The notes under the pieces: generated by a model
What the model was told of the DNA's origin: nothing
The model's database searches: none
Seen by the model: the letters and a program-made list of their open reading frames with translations, nothing else
Made by a program: the position numbers and the translations under genes
In this document: positions 6,743 through 13,487 of the stretch, one piece after another
Position numbering within the stretch: position 1 is the first letter of the stretch
How the letters are laid out: the number at the start of each line of letters is the position of its first letter
Assembly (NCBI GenBank): GCA_016288055.1
Contig: JAEEXZ010000018.1
Span: 1 to 36,720, forward strand
Length of the DNA: 36,720 bases
DNA from: Bacteroidales bacterium
Lineage (GTDB): Bacteria > Bacteroidota > Bacteroidia > Bacteroidales > UBA932
Direction of reading: 5' to 3'

Positions 6743-7651
6743 TTATAGAGTAAATGCAACGCCCAGGTTTACCGTGTTGCCCAGGATGGGAGAAGCGGTG
6801 AGATAGCTGGCCTCCAGACGGAGGAAACTGTATCTCAGGCCCAGTCCCACACCCAGGTGGGAAGGAATCGGAGCCTTCTCGCCGGCGATGCGGTATCCCG
6901 CGCGCGCGTAAAAAGTCTTATTGTAAGCGTACTCCGCTCCCACGGTGAGAGCCAGGGTTCCGTCGAAGTTGTATTCCCCGTCGAGAAGCAGTTCGCAGCG
7001 GTGGACGGAAGCCGGAGCCAGAACCCACGCCAGACCGGCGCAGGCATAGGCGGGCTGGCCGAAGTAGGCGTTGGACCCGCTGACCTTGTTGCCGATGTTG
7101 CCCACACCGACGGCAGCCGACAGGGCAGGAGTAATACGGCCGACGACCGTAAGGTCAAAGCTGTAGCCATCCACCGACACCTCACTCGTGAGGCCCTGCG
7201 CCGCATAGCGGGCATTCAGGCCCACGCTCACGGCGTCGGCGATATTGTAAGCTGCGCCCAGTGAAAGCAGTCGGTCACTCGGGGTAAAAGAATCCTGCGG
7301 ACCGGAGACACCCATCTGATAGGCCCCGCCAAGGGCGACGGAAAAACGGCCAAGCTTCACAGCGGCACCGGCACTAAGATTCGTGGATTTGTCCACATCG
7401 TTATCCGGCTCCCACAGCTGCACTCCTACGCCGCCGTCCACCTTATCCTGCTGGAAACCCAGCCGTGCCGCCTGCCCGAAGGCAGAATACCAGCCGCTGC
7501 TGACGCTGGCGGCGCCGGCGCCGGCCATAGCCGAAGATCCGGGATTGCGGTCGATACGGGTAAATGACAAGGCGTTTTGAGCGCTGCTGCTGAGAGCAGA
7601 AGCCATCAGGCACACAAGCGTGCCAATTGTTAAACGAATTCTCATAGTCAT
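6743..7651 (-). CDS. PorV/PorQ-like outer-membrane beta-barrel protein
   Basis: A protein of about 302 residues with a signal peptide ending near SSSAQ and then NALSFTRIDRNPGSSAMAGA. That opening resembles the PorV/PorQ (FadL-like) family found across Bacteroidetes. The body is made of alternating amphipathic strands and ends in NLGVAFTL with a terminal hydrophobic residue, as barrels do. Some family members act in type IX secretion, but no other T9SS gene is near, so the role is open. The frame can be read from a TTG at 7660. I prefer the ATG at 7651, with the ATG at 7645 as the alternative. It is the first gene of an operon with the COG0523 GTPase. Confidence 0.75.
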   Translation of the reverse strand: MTMRIRLTIGTLVCLMASALSSSAQNALSFTRIDRNPGSSAMAGAGAASVSSGWYSAFGQAARLGFQQDKVDGGVGVQLWEPDNDVDKSTNLSAGAAVKLGRFSVALGGAYQMGVSGPQDSFTPSDRLLSLGAAYNIADAVSVGLNARYAAQGLTSEVSVDGYSFDLTVVGRITPALSAAVGVGNIGNKVSGSNAYFGQPAYACAGLAWVLAPASVHRCELLLDGEYNFDGTLALTVGAEYAYNKTFYARAGYRIAGEKAPIPSHLGVGLGLRYSFLRLEASYLTASPILGNTVNLGVAFTL

Positions 7652-7657
7652 AGCGTG

Positions 7658-7689
7658 CAAAGATGGTCATAAAAGGCCGGATTACCAAA
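7658..7689 (-). promoter_or_regulatory. promoter of the barrel-GTPase operon
   Basis: TTTG (7689-7686), a 20-nt spacer and CATCTTTG (7665-7658) on the minus strand, with one mismatch to TAnnTTTG. The -7 box ends 6 nt before the ATG at 7651, so the predicted transcript is almost leaderless. Confidence 0.58.
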
Positions 7690-7695
7690 ATATTT

Positions 7696-7726
7696 TTTGG
7701 AAAAAGCGAAAAAGTGTTTATCTTTG
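7696..7726 (+). promoter_or_regulatory. tRNA-Ser promoter
   Basis: TTTG (7696-7699), a 19-nt spacer and TATCTTTG (7719-7726). This is a full match to the Bacteroidetes consensus, 26 nt ahead of the tRNA. Confidence 0.78.
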
Positions 7727-7752
7727 CAGTCCCGATTTTGGGAAGTCACATT

Positions 7753-7840
7753 GGAGAGATGCTCGAGTGGCTTAAGAGGCACGCCTGGAAAGCGTGTATA
7801 CTCCAAAAGGGTATCCCGAGTTCGAATCTCGGTCTCTCCG
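7753..7840 (+). tRNA. tRNA-Ser, anticodon GGA
   Basis: An 88-nt class II tRNA. The acceptor arms GGAGAGA and TCTCTCC pair, followed by discriminator G7840. The anticodon stem CACGC/GCGTG encloses the loop CTGGAAA with anticodon GGA at 7787-7789. A long variable arm follows (about TATACTCCAAAAGGGTAT), and then a T arm with GTTCGAATC. CCA is not encoded. It reads UCC/UCU, and UCC is the serine codon most used in the surrounding genes. Its 3' end serves as a likely integration target (see the repeat at 8023-8040). Confidence 0.96.
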
Positions 7841-7841
7841 C
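7824..7841 (+). repeat. direct repeat copy 1 (tRNA-Ser 3' end)
   Basis: GAATCTCGGTCTCTCCGC, covering the T-arm and acceptor 3' strand of tRNA-Ser. It is identical over 18 nt to 8023-8040. Duplication of a tRNA 3' end is the classic footprint of site-specific integration, with this copy as the attL-like side. Confidence 0.75.
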
Positions 7842-7980
7842 AAACCAACATTCACAGCCGGCTGCGCAGCAGTTGGCTGTTTTGGTTGTCCGGGGCCTTG
7901 AAAGCTTGCTTTCATAGGTCCCGGACGACCAAAAGAGGCATAAGGTCCGTCAGGACCGCCGGCTGTGAATTGTTGGTTTG
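7841..7980. repeat. 140-bp nested inverted repeat (cruciform-like element)
   Basis: Outer arms of about 22 bp (7841-7862 and 7958-7980) are inverted copies that differ by a single inserted base. Inside lies a second inverted repeat of 15 bp (7880-7894 with 7920-7934, one mismatch), and inside that GAAAGC/GCTTTC around a TT loop. Two small self-complementary units sit on the shoulders: GCTGCGCAGC at 7861-7870 and GGTCC-gtca-GGACC near 7943-7957. The whole can fold into a multi-armed structure as DNA or RNA. It begins at the last base of the tRNA-Ser repeat. I see no coding potential. It could be a non-autonomous mobile element, the 3' part of the tRNA transcript, or a structured RNA. Confidence 0.65.
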
Positions 7981-8022
7981 GTCCCCCCAAGGAGCCACAA
8001 GAGATGCCGGAGCGCAGCGACG

Positions 8023-8040
8023 GAATCTCGGTCTCTCCGC
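8023..8040 (+). repeat. direct repeat copy 2 (tRNA-Ser 3' end, attR-like)
   Basis: An exact 18-nt copy of the tRNA-Ser 3' end, 199 bp downstream, followed by TCTTTTTT, which could terminate the tRNA transcript. It is preceded by GAGCGCAGCGACG, a variant of the dispersed repeat seen at 4759-4776. A weaker copy (CGGAATCTCGGTTTCGC) lies at 8309-8325 next to the stop of the gene at 8325. Confidence 0.7.
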
Positions 8041-8136
8041 TCTTTTTTCTTGTATTTAGGCCGAAAAAAGTTGCACCAAAAATGCACCGAGGGGTAATGG
8101 TCGGGGTTTACTGTTGCATATCTCGCTGAGTATTAT
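8041..8136. other. non-coding stretch after the tRNA repeat
   Basis: It contains a T-run at 8042-8048 and two TGCACC hexamers at 8072-8077 and 8083-8088 spaced 11 bp apart, one helical turn, as expected for a protein-binding site such as an integrase arm site or operator. No gene is visible here. Confidence 0.4.
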
Positions 8137-8144
8137 TATTTTTG
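8113..8144 (+). promoter_or_regulatory. promoter of the 39-residue peptide gene
   Basis: GTTG (8113-8116), a 20-nt spacer and TATTTTTG (8137-8144). The -7 box is a full match and the -33 box has three of four bases. The peptide ATG is 31 nt beyond. Confidence 0.5.
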
Positions 8145-8174
8145 GTCCCCAATTAGATTAATAGGCATATAGCA

Positions 8175-8294
8175 ATGGAAGGTATTCTCCAGAACAAACA
8201 ACCCTACGAGACTCCTAAAGTGCAGCTTGTCAATTTGACCGAAGAAAATATCATTCTTGCCGCCTCCGATTATTGGTCCGAGCCACTAGACTAA
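8175..8294 (+). CDS. 39-residue Bacteroidales small peptide of unknown function
   Basis: A short frame that begins MEGILQNKQPYETPKVQLV and ends in SEPLD, with no signal peptide. It has the layout of a large, loosely conserved group of Bacteroidales peptides: a YExP or YETPKV motif near the N terminus (residues 11-16), an alternating hydrophobic stretch, then an E-x-x-I-L-A-x-S motif (residues 24-31) and a short acidic tail. Such peptides are abundant and mostly undescribed, and some resemble precursors of modified or secreted peptides. A plausible promoter precedes it. No maturation or export gene lies beside it. It sits between copies of the tRNA-Ser 3'-end repeat, which suggests it is cargo of, or a neighbour to, an integrated element. 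Confidence 0.65.
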   Translation: MEGILQNKQPYETPKVQLVNLTEENIILAASDYWSEPLD

Positions 8295-8324
8295 GCTGGT
8301 CCTTGATGCGGAATCTCGGTTTCG

Positions 8325-9248
8325 CTAGAAATTCAGGACAAGGCCGTTTGCCGAGAGGGTGAGCTGGGACTTGTACCTAGACTGGGCCGACATGTACACA
8401 AGCCCCTTCGCTGCAAACGTGCAGCCCAGGTTGACCAGAAGGGCACCGCCCGCAATCATGGCGACGGACTCTACGGGGAACCTTTGATCCTTGTTATCAT
8501 AATGTCTGTTCCAGTCGTGGTTTCCCAGAGCCATCAATCCCACACCGGCTCCGACACCGGCAAGACCCCACCACAGATTCTTCCGTGCATCTTTCTGGCT
8601 CAAAAAAGCCATGTCCGGCTGCGACAACGTTTCGCATATGGCCTGGTTTCCCATTTTTGTAGCCACGATACCGGACACCGCCATGGCGCCGAAGAAATAT
8701 GAAAAGGATAACACGGCGGCACCACTTTTACCTCCGGAATAATACAGATCCTTCATTCCCCGGGGAACCAACAAGTAATGGAACCCTCCCGACAGCATAA
8801 AAAGGTTGATTCCTATGCCGGCCTGCCAGGCGCCCACATTAAACAGATTGCGGCCCGGGCGGTATCCCAGAGCGTAGGCACGCTCTCCCAGGAAGGACTT
8901 GAGTTCGCTGTCGTTGAGACGAACCAGACCCTCGGCCAGAATCTTGTTGTCCTCCACAATCATGGTGGGACAGCCAAGGAGATTATCCCTTACCGGACGG
9001 CCATCTACATAGTCCAGGCGGAAGCCATCGGCAAAACGGACATAGGAAATATCCTTCATGGGATGATAGACGGGCTTGCCCGCGTGCTCGCCAGGGCGCT
9101 GCAACTTCATGCGGCCCCACGCGGCGGGCAGTTCCTCAACCTTACCCACGGCTATCGAACGATTTCTGGAGACAACAGTATCCACCTGGGCCATGGCAGG
9201 GAGGAGGCCCAAAAGGAGGAATGACAGGATAAGAATAGTTTTTTTCAT
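8325..9248 (-). CDS. exported protein of unknown function with membrane segments
   Basis: 307 residues with a signal peptide (residues 1-20, ending AMAQ). A polar region follows to about residue 135, with a GRPVRDNLLG segment near 83-92. After that come four hydrophobic glycine-rich stretches (about 138-160, 176-197, 224-242 and 262-285), and the last residues are LVLNF. I do not recognise the family. The polar half could be periplasmic, with the second half either helical or barrel-like. It starts 9 nt after the stop of the lipoprotein gene at 9258 and is probably cotranscribed with it. Its stop codon abuts the third, degenerate copy of the tRNA-Ser repeat. Confidence 0.75.
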   Translation of the reverse strand: MKKTILILSFLLLGLLPAMAQVDTVVSRNRSIAVGKVEELPAAWGRMKLQRPGEHAGKPVYHPMKDISYVRFADGFRLDYVDGRPVRDNLLGCPTMIVEDNKILAEGLVRLNDSELKSFLGERAYALGYRPGRNLFNVGAWQAGIGINLFMLSGGFHYLLVPRGMKDLYYSGGKSGAAVLSFSYFFGAMAVSGIVATKMGNQAICETLSQPDMAFLSQKDARKNLWWGLAGVGAGVGLMALGNHDWNRHYDNKDQRFPVESVAMIAGGALLVNLGCTFAAKGLVYMSAQSRYKSQLTLSANGLVLNF

Positions 9249-9257
9249 AAGATGATA

Positions 9258-10025
9258 TTATTCAGTCTTCATGGAGGCCACTCCTTCCCAATTTACCGTG
9301 AAGGTATAGCCGGTGGAGAGGGCAAAATCGGCCTCAACGCTGTAAGTACTGCTTCCGAGGTCTTCCACCCTGAGCGTGCCTTTGGTGAGGCGGGCATCCG
9401 TGTCGCCCCAGTCGGCCAACTTGACAACAGGAGTGCCGTCCTCCCCAGCATAGGGGATACAGTAACCATCCTCGTTGTTGTTCTTCTGCACTGACACCAT
9501 GGTACCGTCCATGTTATCCATAAAATCAATGGTCTTGCCCAAATTGGTATAGATAAGATGGAACCAAAAGTTCTGGGTACTTCCGTCGGGCTCGCGATGA
9601 GAAAGGGTCATCTGTATCTCCTGCGGCGTACTCTCCCCAATCATCATGAGGTAGCCGGAAGCCTGGTCCACGCCATATTTATTCCCGCCTTTCGTGAAAT
9701 AACCGGAATAGACGGTGACATGGGCCGATGCATACGCTTCTCCGCAGCGGGCTTCAAGAAGCGAGTTGCCGGCAGCCCGGGCTTTGAGTTTTCCACCCTC
9801 GAAACCCGCCACATTGGAATTTGAGTTGCTTATGGAGAGCCGATCCAGATTGGTGGCCGTGTTGGGATAGCACTGGACGGTTACGCCCTGCTCGTCGCCG
9901 ATGAACATCTTGTAAGATGCGGGGGCGAATTCGATTCGTTCCACCTTGATTTCGACAGGTTTCTTGTGGCAGGCGGTCAGAAGACCTACGGCCAGGAATA
10001 GGCTAAGTAATAGTTTAGTTTTCAT
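9258..10025 (-). CDS. lipoprotein with a bacterial Ig-like (BIG2-like) domain
   Basis: 255 residues with a lipoprotein signal ending LLTAC (Cys19). Residues about 28-105 read as a BIG2-type Ig-like domain (VERIEFAPASYKMFIGDEQG, then a KLKARAAGNSLLEARCGEAYASAHVTVY strand pattern). The rest (107-255) is a beta-rich region rich in Gly, Thr and Asp with no motif I recognise. It is probably surface- or periplasm-exposed and used for binding. It is the first gene of a two-gene unit with 8325-9248. A shortened copy of its signal-peptide coding sequence lies 77 bp upstream at 10076-10123. Confidence 0.75.
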   Translation of the reverse strand: MKTKLLLSLFLAVGLLTACHKKPVEIKVERIEFAPASYKMFIGDEQGVTVQCYPNTATNLDRLSISNSNSNVAGFEGGKLKARAAGNSLLEARCGEAYASAHVTVYSGYFTKGGNKYGVDQASGYLMMIGESTPQEIQMTLSHREPDGSTQNFWFHLIYTNLGKTIDFMDNMDGTMVSVQKNNNEDGYCIPYAGEDGTPVVKLADWGDTDARLTKGTLRVEDLGSSTYSVEADFALSTGYTFTVNWEGVASMKTE

Positions 10026-10075
10026 GCCATAAAGTTAGCAAATTTTTGCAGAAGGAGACACCACTAAAGCAATTA

Positions 10076-10123
10076 TCGACAGGTTTCTTGCAGTAGGCGG
10101 TCAGAAGACCTGTGGACAGGAAC
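10076..10123 (-). pseudogene. remnant copy of a lipoprotein signal-peptide sequence
   Basis: This 48-nt stretch matches 9952-9999 at about 41 positions. Read on the minus strand it would encode FLSTGLLTAYCKKPV, against FLAVGLLTACHKKPV in the intact gene. It has no usable start codon and no downstream frame, so it looks like the trace of a duplicated and mostly lost paralogue. Confidence 0.6.
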
Positions 10124-10132
10124 ACACAAAAA

Positions 10133-10160
10133 CAGGCGGCCTCCAGAAAGAGGTCGCCTG
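10133..10160 (-). terminator. terminator of the first SusC/SusD operon
   Basis: On the minus strand CAGGCGACCTC pairs with GAGGCCGCCTG (one mismatch, loop of 6) and is followed by TTTTTG. It lies about 20 bp past the stop of the 170-residue gene. Its sequence resembles the terminator at 16724-16756. Confidence 0.75.
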
Positions 10161-10180
10161 CATAACAGAGCAGACATAAA

Positions 10181-10693
10181 CTAGATGGGGTTCGCCATCT
10201 TCTGATAGTCGGCGGAAGCGAGAGGTTCGATAGGCCCCTGGAAACGCAAGAAAGATTTACCGTTTCCGACAGGAGTATAGGTAACCTCGGCTTGATTATC
10301 CCCCTTTCGCATGTTGATTTTGTAGGTTCCCTTCCACATGCGGCCCAGAACAGACATCGTCACCTTTACATTACCTTTCTTGTCTACTTTCACCTCGTAT
10401 TTGGTCACCTCAGCCACATTGTTCTCGCGATTATCTACGATAAACCATCCGCGACCCAACACCTTGTCTCTTTCGTAAGAAAGAAAATAGCTGTTGTTAC
10501 TGTTGGTCTCAACTAAACCGTCGGGCGTAGTATACTCCAAGGGAACCAATACCCAGGCCTTATCATTAAAGGCTGCAAGAGCAGCTTCGTAGCGGGCCTG
10601 TGCCTGCGCGGCCTTCTCCTCTTTGGACAATTTCTGCCCAAAGAGAGGAAGTGCGCAAAGTGCGAGCGCTACAAGGATAATAATTCTTTTCAT
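10181..10693 (-). CDS. exported protein, probable DUF4251 family
   Basis: 170 residues with a signal peptide ending PLFGQ. A short charged helix follows (KLSKEEKAAQAQARYEAALA), then a beta-rich domain with SNNSYFLSYERDKVLGRGWF and a repeated GNVKVTMSV/GKSFLRFQGPI strand pattern. Length and layout fit DUF4251, a Bacteroidetes-only exported family of unknown function, but I assign it from memory of the pattern only. It is the last gene of the SusC/SusD operon: its ATG overlaps the stop of the preceding gene as TAATG, so translation is probably coupled. A terminator follows. Confidence 0.6.
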   Translation of the reverse strand: MKRIIILVALALCALPLFGQKLSKEEKAAQAQARYEAALAAFNDKAWVLVPLEYTTPDGLVETNSNNSYFLSYERDKVLGRGWFIVDNRENNVAEVTKYEVKVDKKGNVKVTMSVLGRMWKGTYKINMRKGDNQAEVTYTPVGNGKSFLRFQGPIEPLASADYQKMANPI

Positions 10694-11541
10694 TATCTGA
10701 GAGAGCCGCTAAGAGTAATGCCAGCCGCAGGCGAACCGCCTACCACGCCACGATAGATGTGTTTGATAGTAGAGCCAATATAGGTGGTCCAATAGTCGGA
10801 CTCAATCACCTCATTTCCTTGTTCATCCACGCCGCGGAAATAAAGATAGTCATAGCCTTCGCTATTAAACACTTCTTTTTCCAGATGAACGATTTCATGG
10901 GCGGTAGCTTCGCCGAAGCCCACAGGCTCGCCAAGATTATGCCATTCTCCGAGGGCCCTTTTGGAGCCTTCTCCAGGCCCCCACTGATACTGGATCTTAC
11001 CAGGGTAAGGAGTCGTATTATCACCCAAAAAAGCGAAGTTATAAAAACGGATGCGGGCAATAGAATCCGTATTGAAGGATTCCACCGTTCCGCGTTCGGG
11101 ATTACCCTTGTAGGGATACAGATTGTCAAAGATAACGGGATCCTCATTCAAACTGTAAACAAAGAGCTCCCACTTACCGGCCTCCAGATCCACCGTCTTA
11201 TTATAGACTTCGTTCCCACGACGATAAAACTGGATCTTAATGGAACCGGGGGCAGCAGCAAAGAACTTGCTTGTAGCGGCAGCTGGGCCATAGGGGTAGG
11301 TTCCGTTTACAGCCAGCTGTCCCACACCTTTTGAGCTGGCCACCAACTTGTCGTTGACAAACACAGAGTCGATGGCGTTGCTGGCGTTCACGGCAATCGG
11401 TTCCACATAGGTAATCTGGAACATGGCCATATCATCCGCTGGATTACTCGGCGCATAGGTAAGCACATGCTTCTGGCAAGCAATGACCGCACAAGCGGCG
11501 AATGCAAAGAGCAAAAGATATTTTATACTTTTCATATTCAT
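10693..11541 (-). CDS. SusD-associated surface lipoprotein of unknown family
   Basis: 282 residues from MNMKSIKYLLL. The lipoprotein signal ends in VIAC (Cys22). The mature protein is beta-rich, with a first domain of about 100 residues (YVEPIAVNASNAIDSVFVND, a DUF4397-like look) and a second with a HEIVHLEKEVFNSEGYDYLYFRGVDEQG stretch. The place directly after SusD is where accessory glycan- or peptide-binding lipoproteins (SusE/F-like) usually sit, so ligand binding at the surface is the natural guess. The frame is open from an ATG at 11556 that overlaps the SusD stop as TAATG. Starts at 11541 and 11535 give a more normal signal peptide. The His-Glu pair (HEIVHLEKE) is not followed by a convincing metalloprotease context. 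Confidence 0.7.
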   Translation of the reverse strand: MNMKSIKYLLLFAFAACAVIACQKHVLTYAPSNPADDMAMFQITYVEPIAVNASNAIDSVFVNDKLVASSKGVGQLAVNGTYPYGPAAATSKFFAAAPGSIKIQFYRRGNEVYNKTVDLEAGKWELFVYSLNEDPVIFDNLYPYKGNPERGTVESFNTDSIARIRFYNFAFLGDNTTPYPGKIQYQWGPGEGSKRALGEWHNLGEPVGFGEATAHEIVHLEKEVFNSEGYDYLYFRGVDEQGNEVIESDYWTTYIGSTIKHIYRGVVGGSPAAGITLSGSLR

Positions 11542-11555
11542 CAGATAATTAAGCA

Positions 11556-13475
11556 TTAGAGAGATGCGGGGATATCGCCGGGATAGGCAAACCAGGGAAT
11601 GGAGCACTGGTAGTTATCGGCATCACCTGCAATAGGCTTCAGAGCCTTCAAGGAGTTCAAATTCCACATGTACTCAGAATTATAACGAGGGCGCACGCGG
11701 TAACAGGGAGAGCCCTCGTTACGGGCATTGTAATAGCCACGGCGGTTCTCCACCTGGGCGGGAGCCAGATAGAAGCCCTTGTAAACCTTAGTGGGATCGG
11801 TATCCCACTTCTGGTCAACGGAGGATATCGTCCAACCATTATCCTTGGAAGGATACTCCCCGGTATACTGAATATCATAATGGTATTTGCGAAGGTCGGT
11901 CCAGGCTTCGAGGGCGCCCCAAGGCCACAGGGCGACATATTTCTGCATCATAATGTGAGAAAGCGTGAAATCTGCCTCGGAGAGGCCGCCCACATAAGGC
12001 CCTGCCAGATAGTCGGAAGCCATTGCATTATAGGTCGACTTGTCAATCATGCTGCCGCCAGGAAGACCTCCGCCCACAGCATAAATGGGATTATCATCGG
12101 CGTCCTTACCGGTTTCCTTGGGTTTGCCAGGATTCAGGTGACTTCCTGTGAATTCCATGTCCAGTTCTACACCCTTTTTAAAGGCATCATACGCTTCGCC
12201 CTTACGATCCAACTTCCACAAAGCTTCGGCTAATTCGAACTGTATCTCGGAAGCTGTGAGCAACACATAGGGGGCATCATCACGGAAAAGCCAGCGGCCG
12301 CTTCCTTCAACAGCCGTAGTGGGCGTCGTATTACGGAAACCATACAAGTTGGGGGCAGTACCGGAAGGACCGGCAGGCCCGGTGAAACCGGAGCCATAAT
12401 AAACCCAATCCTTGATAGCTTCCTTATCGGACATCTTGTCATAATACCCGCCGTCAACAGTACTGAGCTTCGCTGCGGCGCGAGGATCATAGTGGCCATC
12501 GACCTTAGTGGTATCACAGATAATCTGCTTGGGATTCAACTGCCACTTGGAACGAGGTGCCTTATGGGCCGCTTTTACCTTGTCGCCCGTCTCCTCATCA
12601 TACTGGGGGACCGTTCCGGTCATGATTTCCACGATATAATCGGACTGCCAGTAAACATTGGTAAGGTTCTGACGGGTAGTGCCCCAGAAGTTATTGTAAG
12701 CGCTGAACTGTGCGTCGGTACCACCGCCGCCGCGCTCAACAGTGAAGTTTGCACTGTTCGAGTCAATGGCCAGAGCCGCATGTTCCAGCAGAGCAGGAGC
12801 ATACTTCTCGGCGAAATCCTTCTTATTGGTAAGAGCCGCGAGGTCTGTAACGATCACAGCATGGGCGAACTTGAGCCACTTGCTCTTGTCACCATGGTAA
12901 GCAAGGTCCCCCTTGGAAAGATAGGTTCCATAATCGCTGTTATCTTCCATTTCAAGGTACTCAATAGCGGTCGCAGCCCATTCACGTGACTTCTCCATGA
13001 GAGTATACTCATAATCGTAATCATGTGCCAGGCGACCAGGCTCGTAAGCCTGCAGTACAGGAGCATCGGCATGGTACTTGGCAATGACGTCCCAAGAGAA
13101 AGCCTTGATGGCATAGCCGATGCCAGCCAACGTCCACTGCTCGCCCTCGATGGCCTGATTGATCATGTTCTCCAGATTCATGCCCTGGAGCCAGTAATTA
13201 ACACGCCACATCTCGCCGCCAGCATCAGAACCCGCGGTGTAGTAGTTGTTGGCAAAATTCGCATAGGAGGAGGTTCCCATCATCTGGGAGAGCGGTCCTA
13301 GAGAACGAATATCATAGTAGTAGCCTTGATAGGCGGAGAGGATGCCCGGAAGGTACAGGCCCGCATCAATGTAATCAGGTGCATCCTCGTTCCCATTGAC
13401 ATTCAAGTATTTCTGGCAGGCAGAAAAACTGAATACCATAACAGCGAAAATGATGATAGATACTATTTTTTTCAT
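11556..13475 (-). CDS. SusD/RagB-type nutrient-binding lipoprotein (SusD-like_2 type)
   Basis: 639 residues. The signal ends SFSAC (Cys20) and is followed by QKYLNVNGNEDAPDYI, the usual opening of the SusD-like_2 group. Later blocks include YAIKAFSWDVIAKYHADAPVLQAY and LTASEIQFELAEALWK in the TPR-like helices, then LGALEAWTDLRKYHYD-like sequence near the C terminus. SusD proteins sit as lids on SusC channels and capture oligosaccharides or peptides at the cell surface. The ATG at 13475 follows the SusC stop by 12 nt. An upstream TTG in the same frame is less likely. Members of this subgroup often lack nearby glycosidases, as here. Confidence 0.92.
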   Translation of the reverse strand: MKKIVSIIIFAVMVFSFSACQKYLNVNGNEDAPDYIDAGLYLPGILSAYQGYYYDIRSLGPLSQMMGTSSYANFANNYYTAGSDAGGEMWRVNYWLQGMNLENMINQAIEGEQWTLAGIGYAIKAFSWDVIAKYHADAPVLQAYEPGRLAHDYDYEYTLMEKSREWAATAIEYLEMEDNSDYGTYLSKGDLAYHGDKSKWLKFAHAVIVTDLAALTNKKDFAEKYAPALLEHAALAIDSNSANFTVERGGGGTDAQFSAYNNFWGTTRQNLTNVYWQSDYIVEIMTGTVPQYDEETGDKVKAAHKAPRSKWQLNPKQIICDTTKVDGHYDPRAAAKLSTVDGGYYDKMSDKEAIKDWVYYGSGFTGPAGPSGTAPNLYGFRNTTPTTAVEGSGRWLFRDDAPYVLLTASEIQFELAEALWKLDRKGEAYDAFKKGVELDMEFTGSHLNPGKPKETGKDADDNPIYAVGGGLPGGSMIDKSTYNAMASDYLAGPYVGGLSEADFTLSHIMMQKYVALWPWGALEAWTDLRKYHYDIQYTGEYPSKDNGWTISSVDQKWDTDPTKVYKGFYLAPAQVENRRGYYNARNEGSPCYRVRPRYNSEYMWNLNSLKALKPIAGDADNYQCSIPWFAYPGDIPASL

Positions 13476-13487
13476 AGCTGCCGTCAA

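Noticed and set aside
7648..7990. Protein frames over the tRNA-Ser region
   Set aside because: They translate tRNA and palindrome sequence (for example the familiar spurious antisense-tRNA peptide ETEIRTRDTLLEYTRFPG). No real gene.
7841..8325. CRISPR array
   Set aside because: The repeats here are inverted or tRNA-derived, too few and unevenly spaced. No cas genes occur in the window.
10693..11541. HEIVH as a zinc-protease motif in the SusD-linked lipoprotein
   Set aside because: It reads like HExxH, but no third ligand or protease fold is visible around it, and the stretch fits a beta-rich binding domain. Not enough to claim an enzyme.
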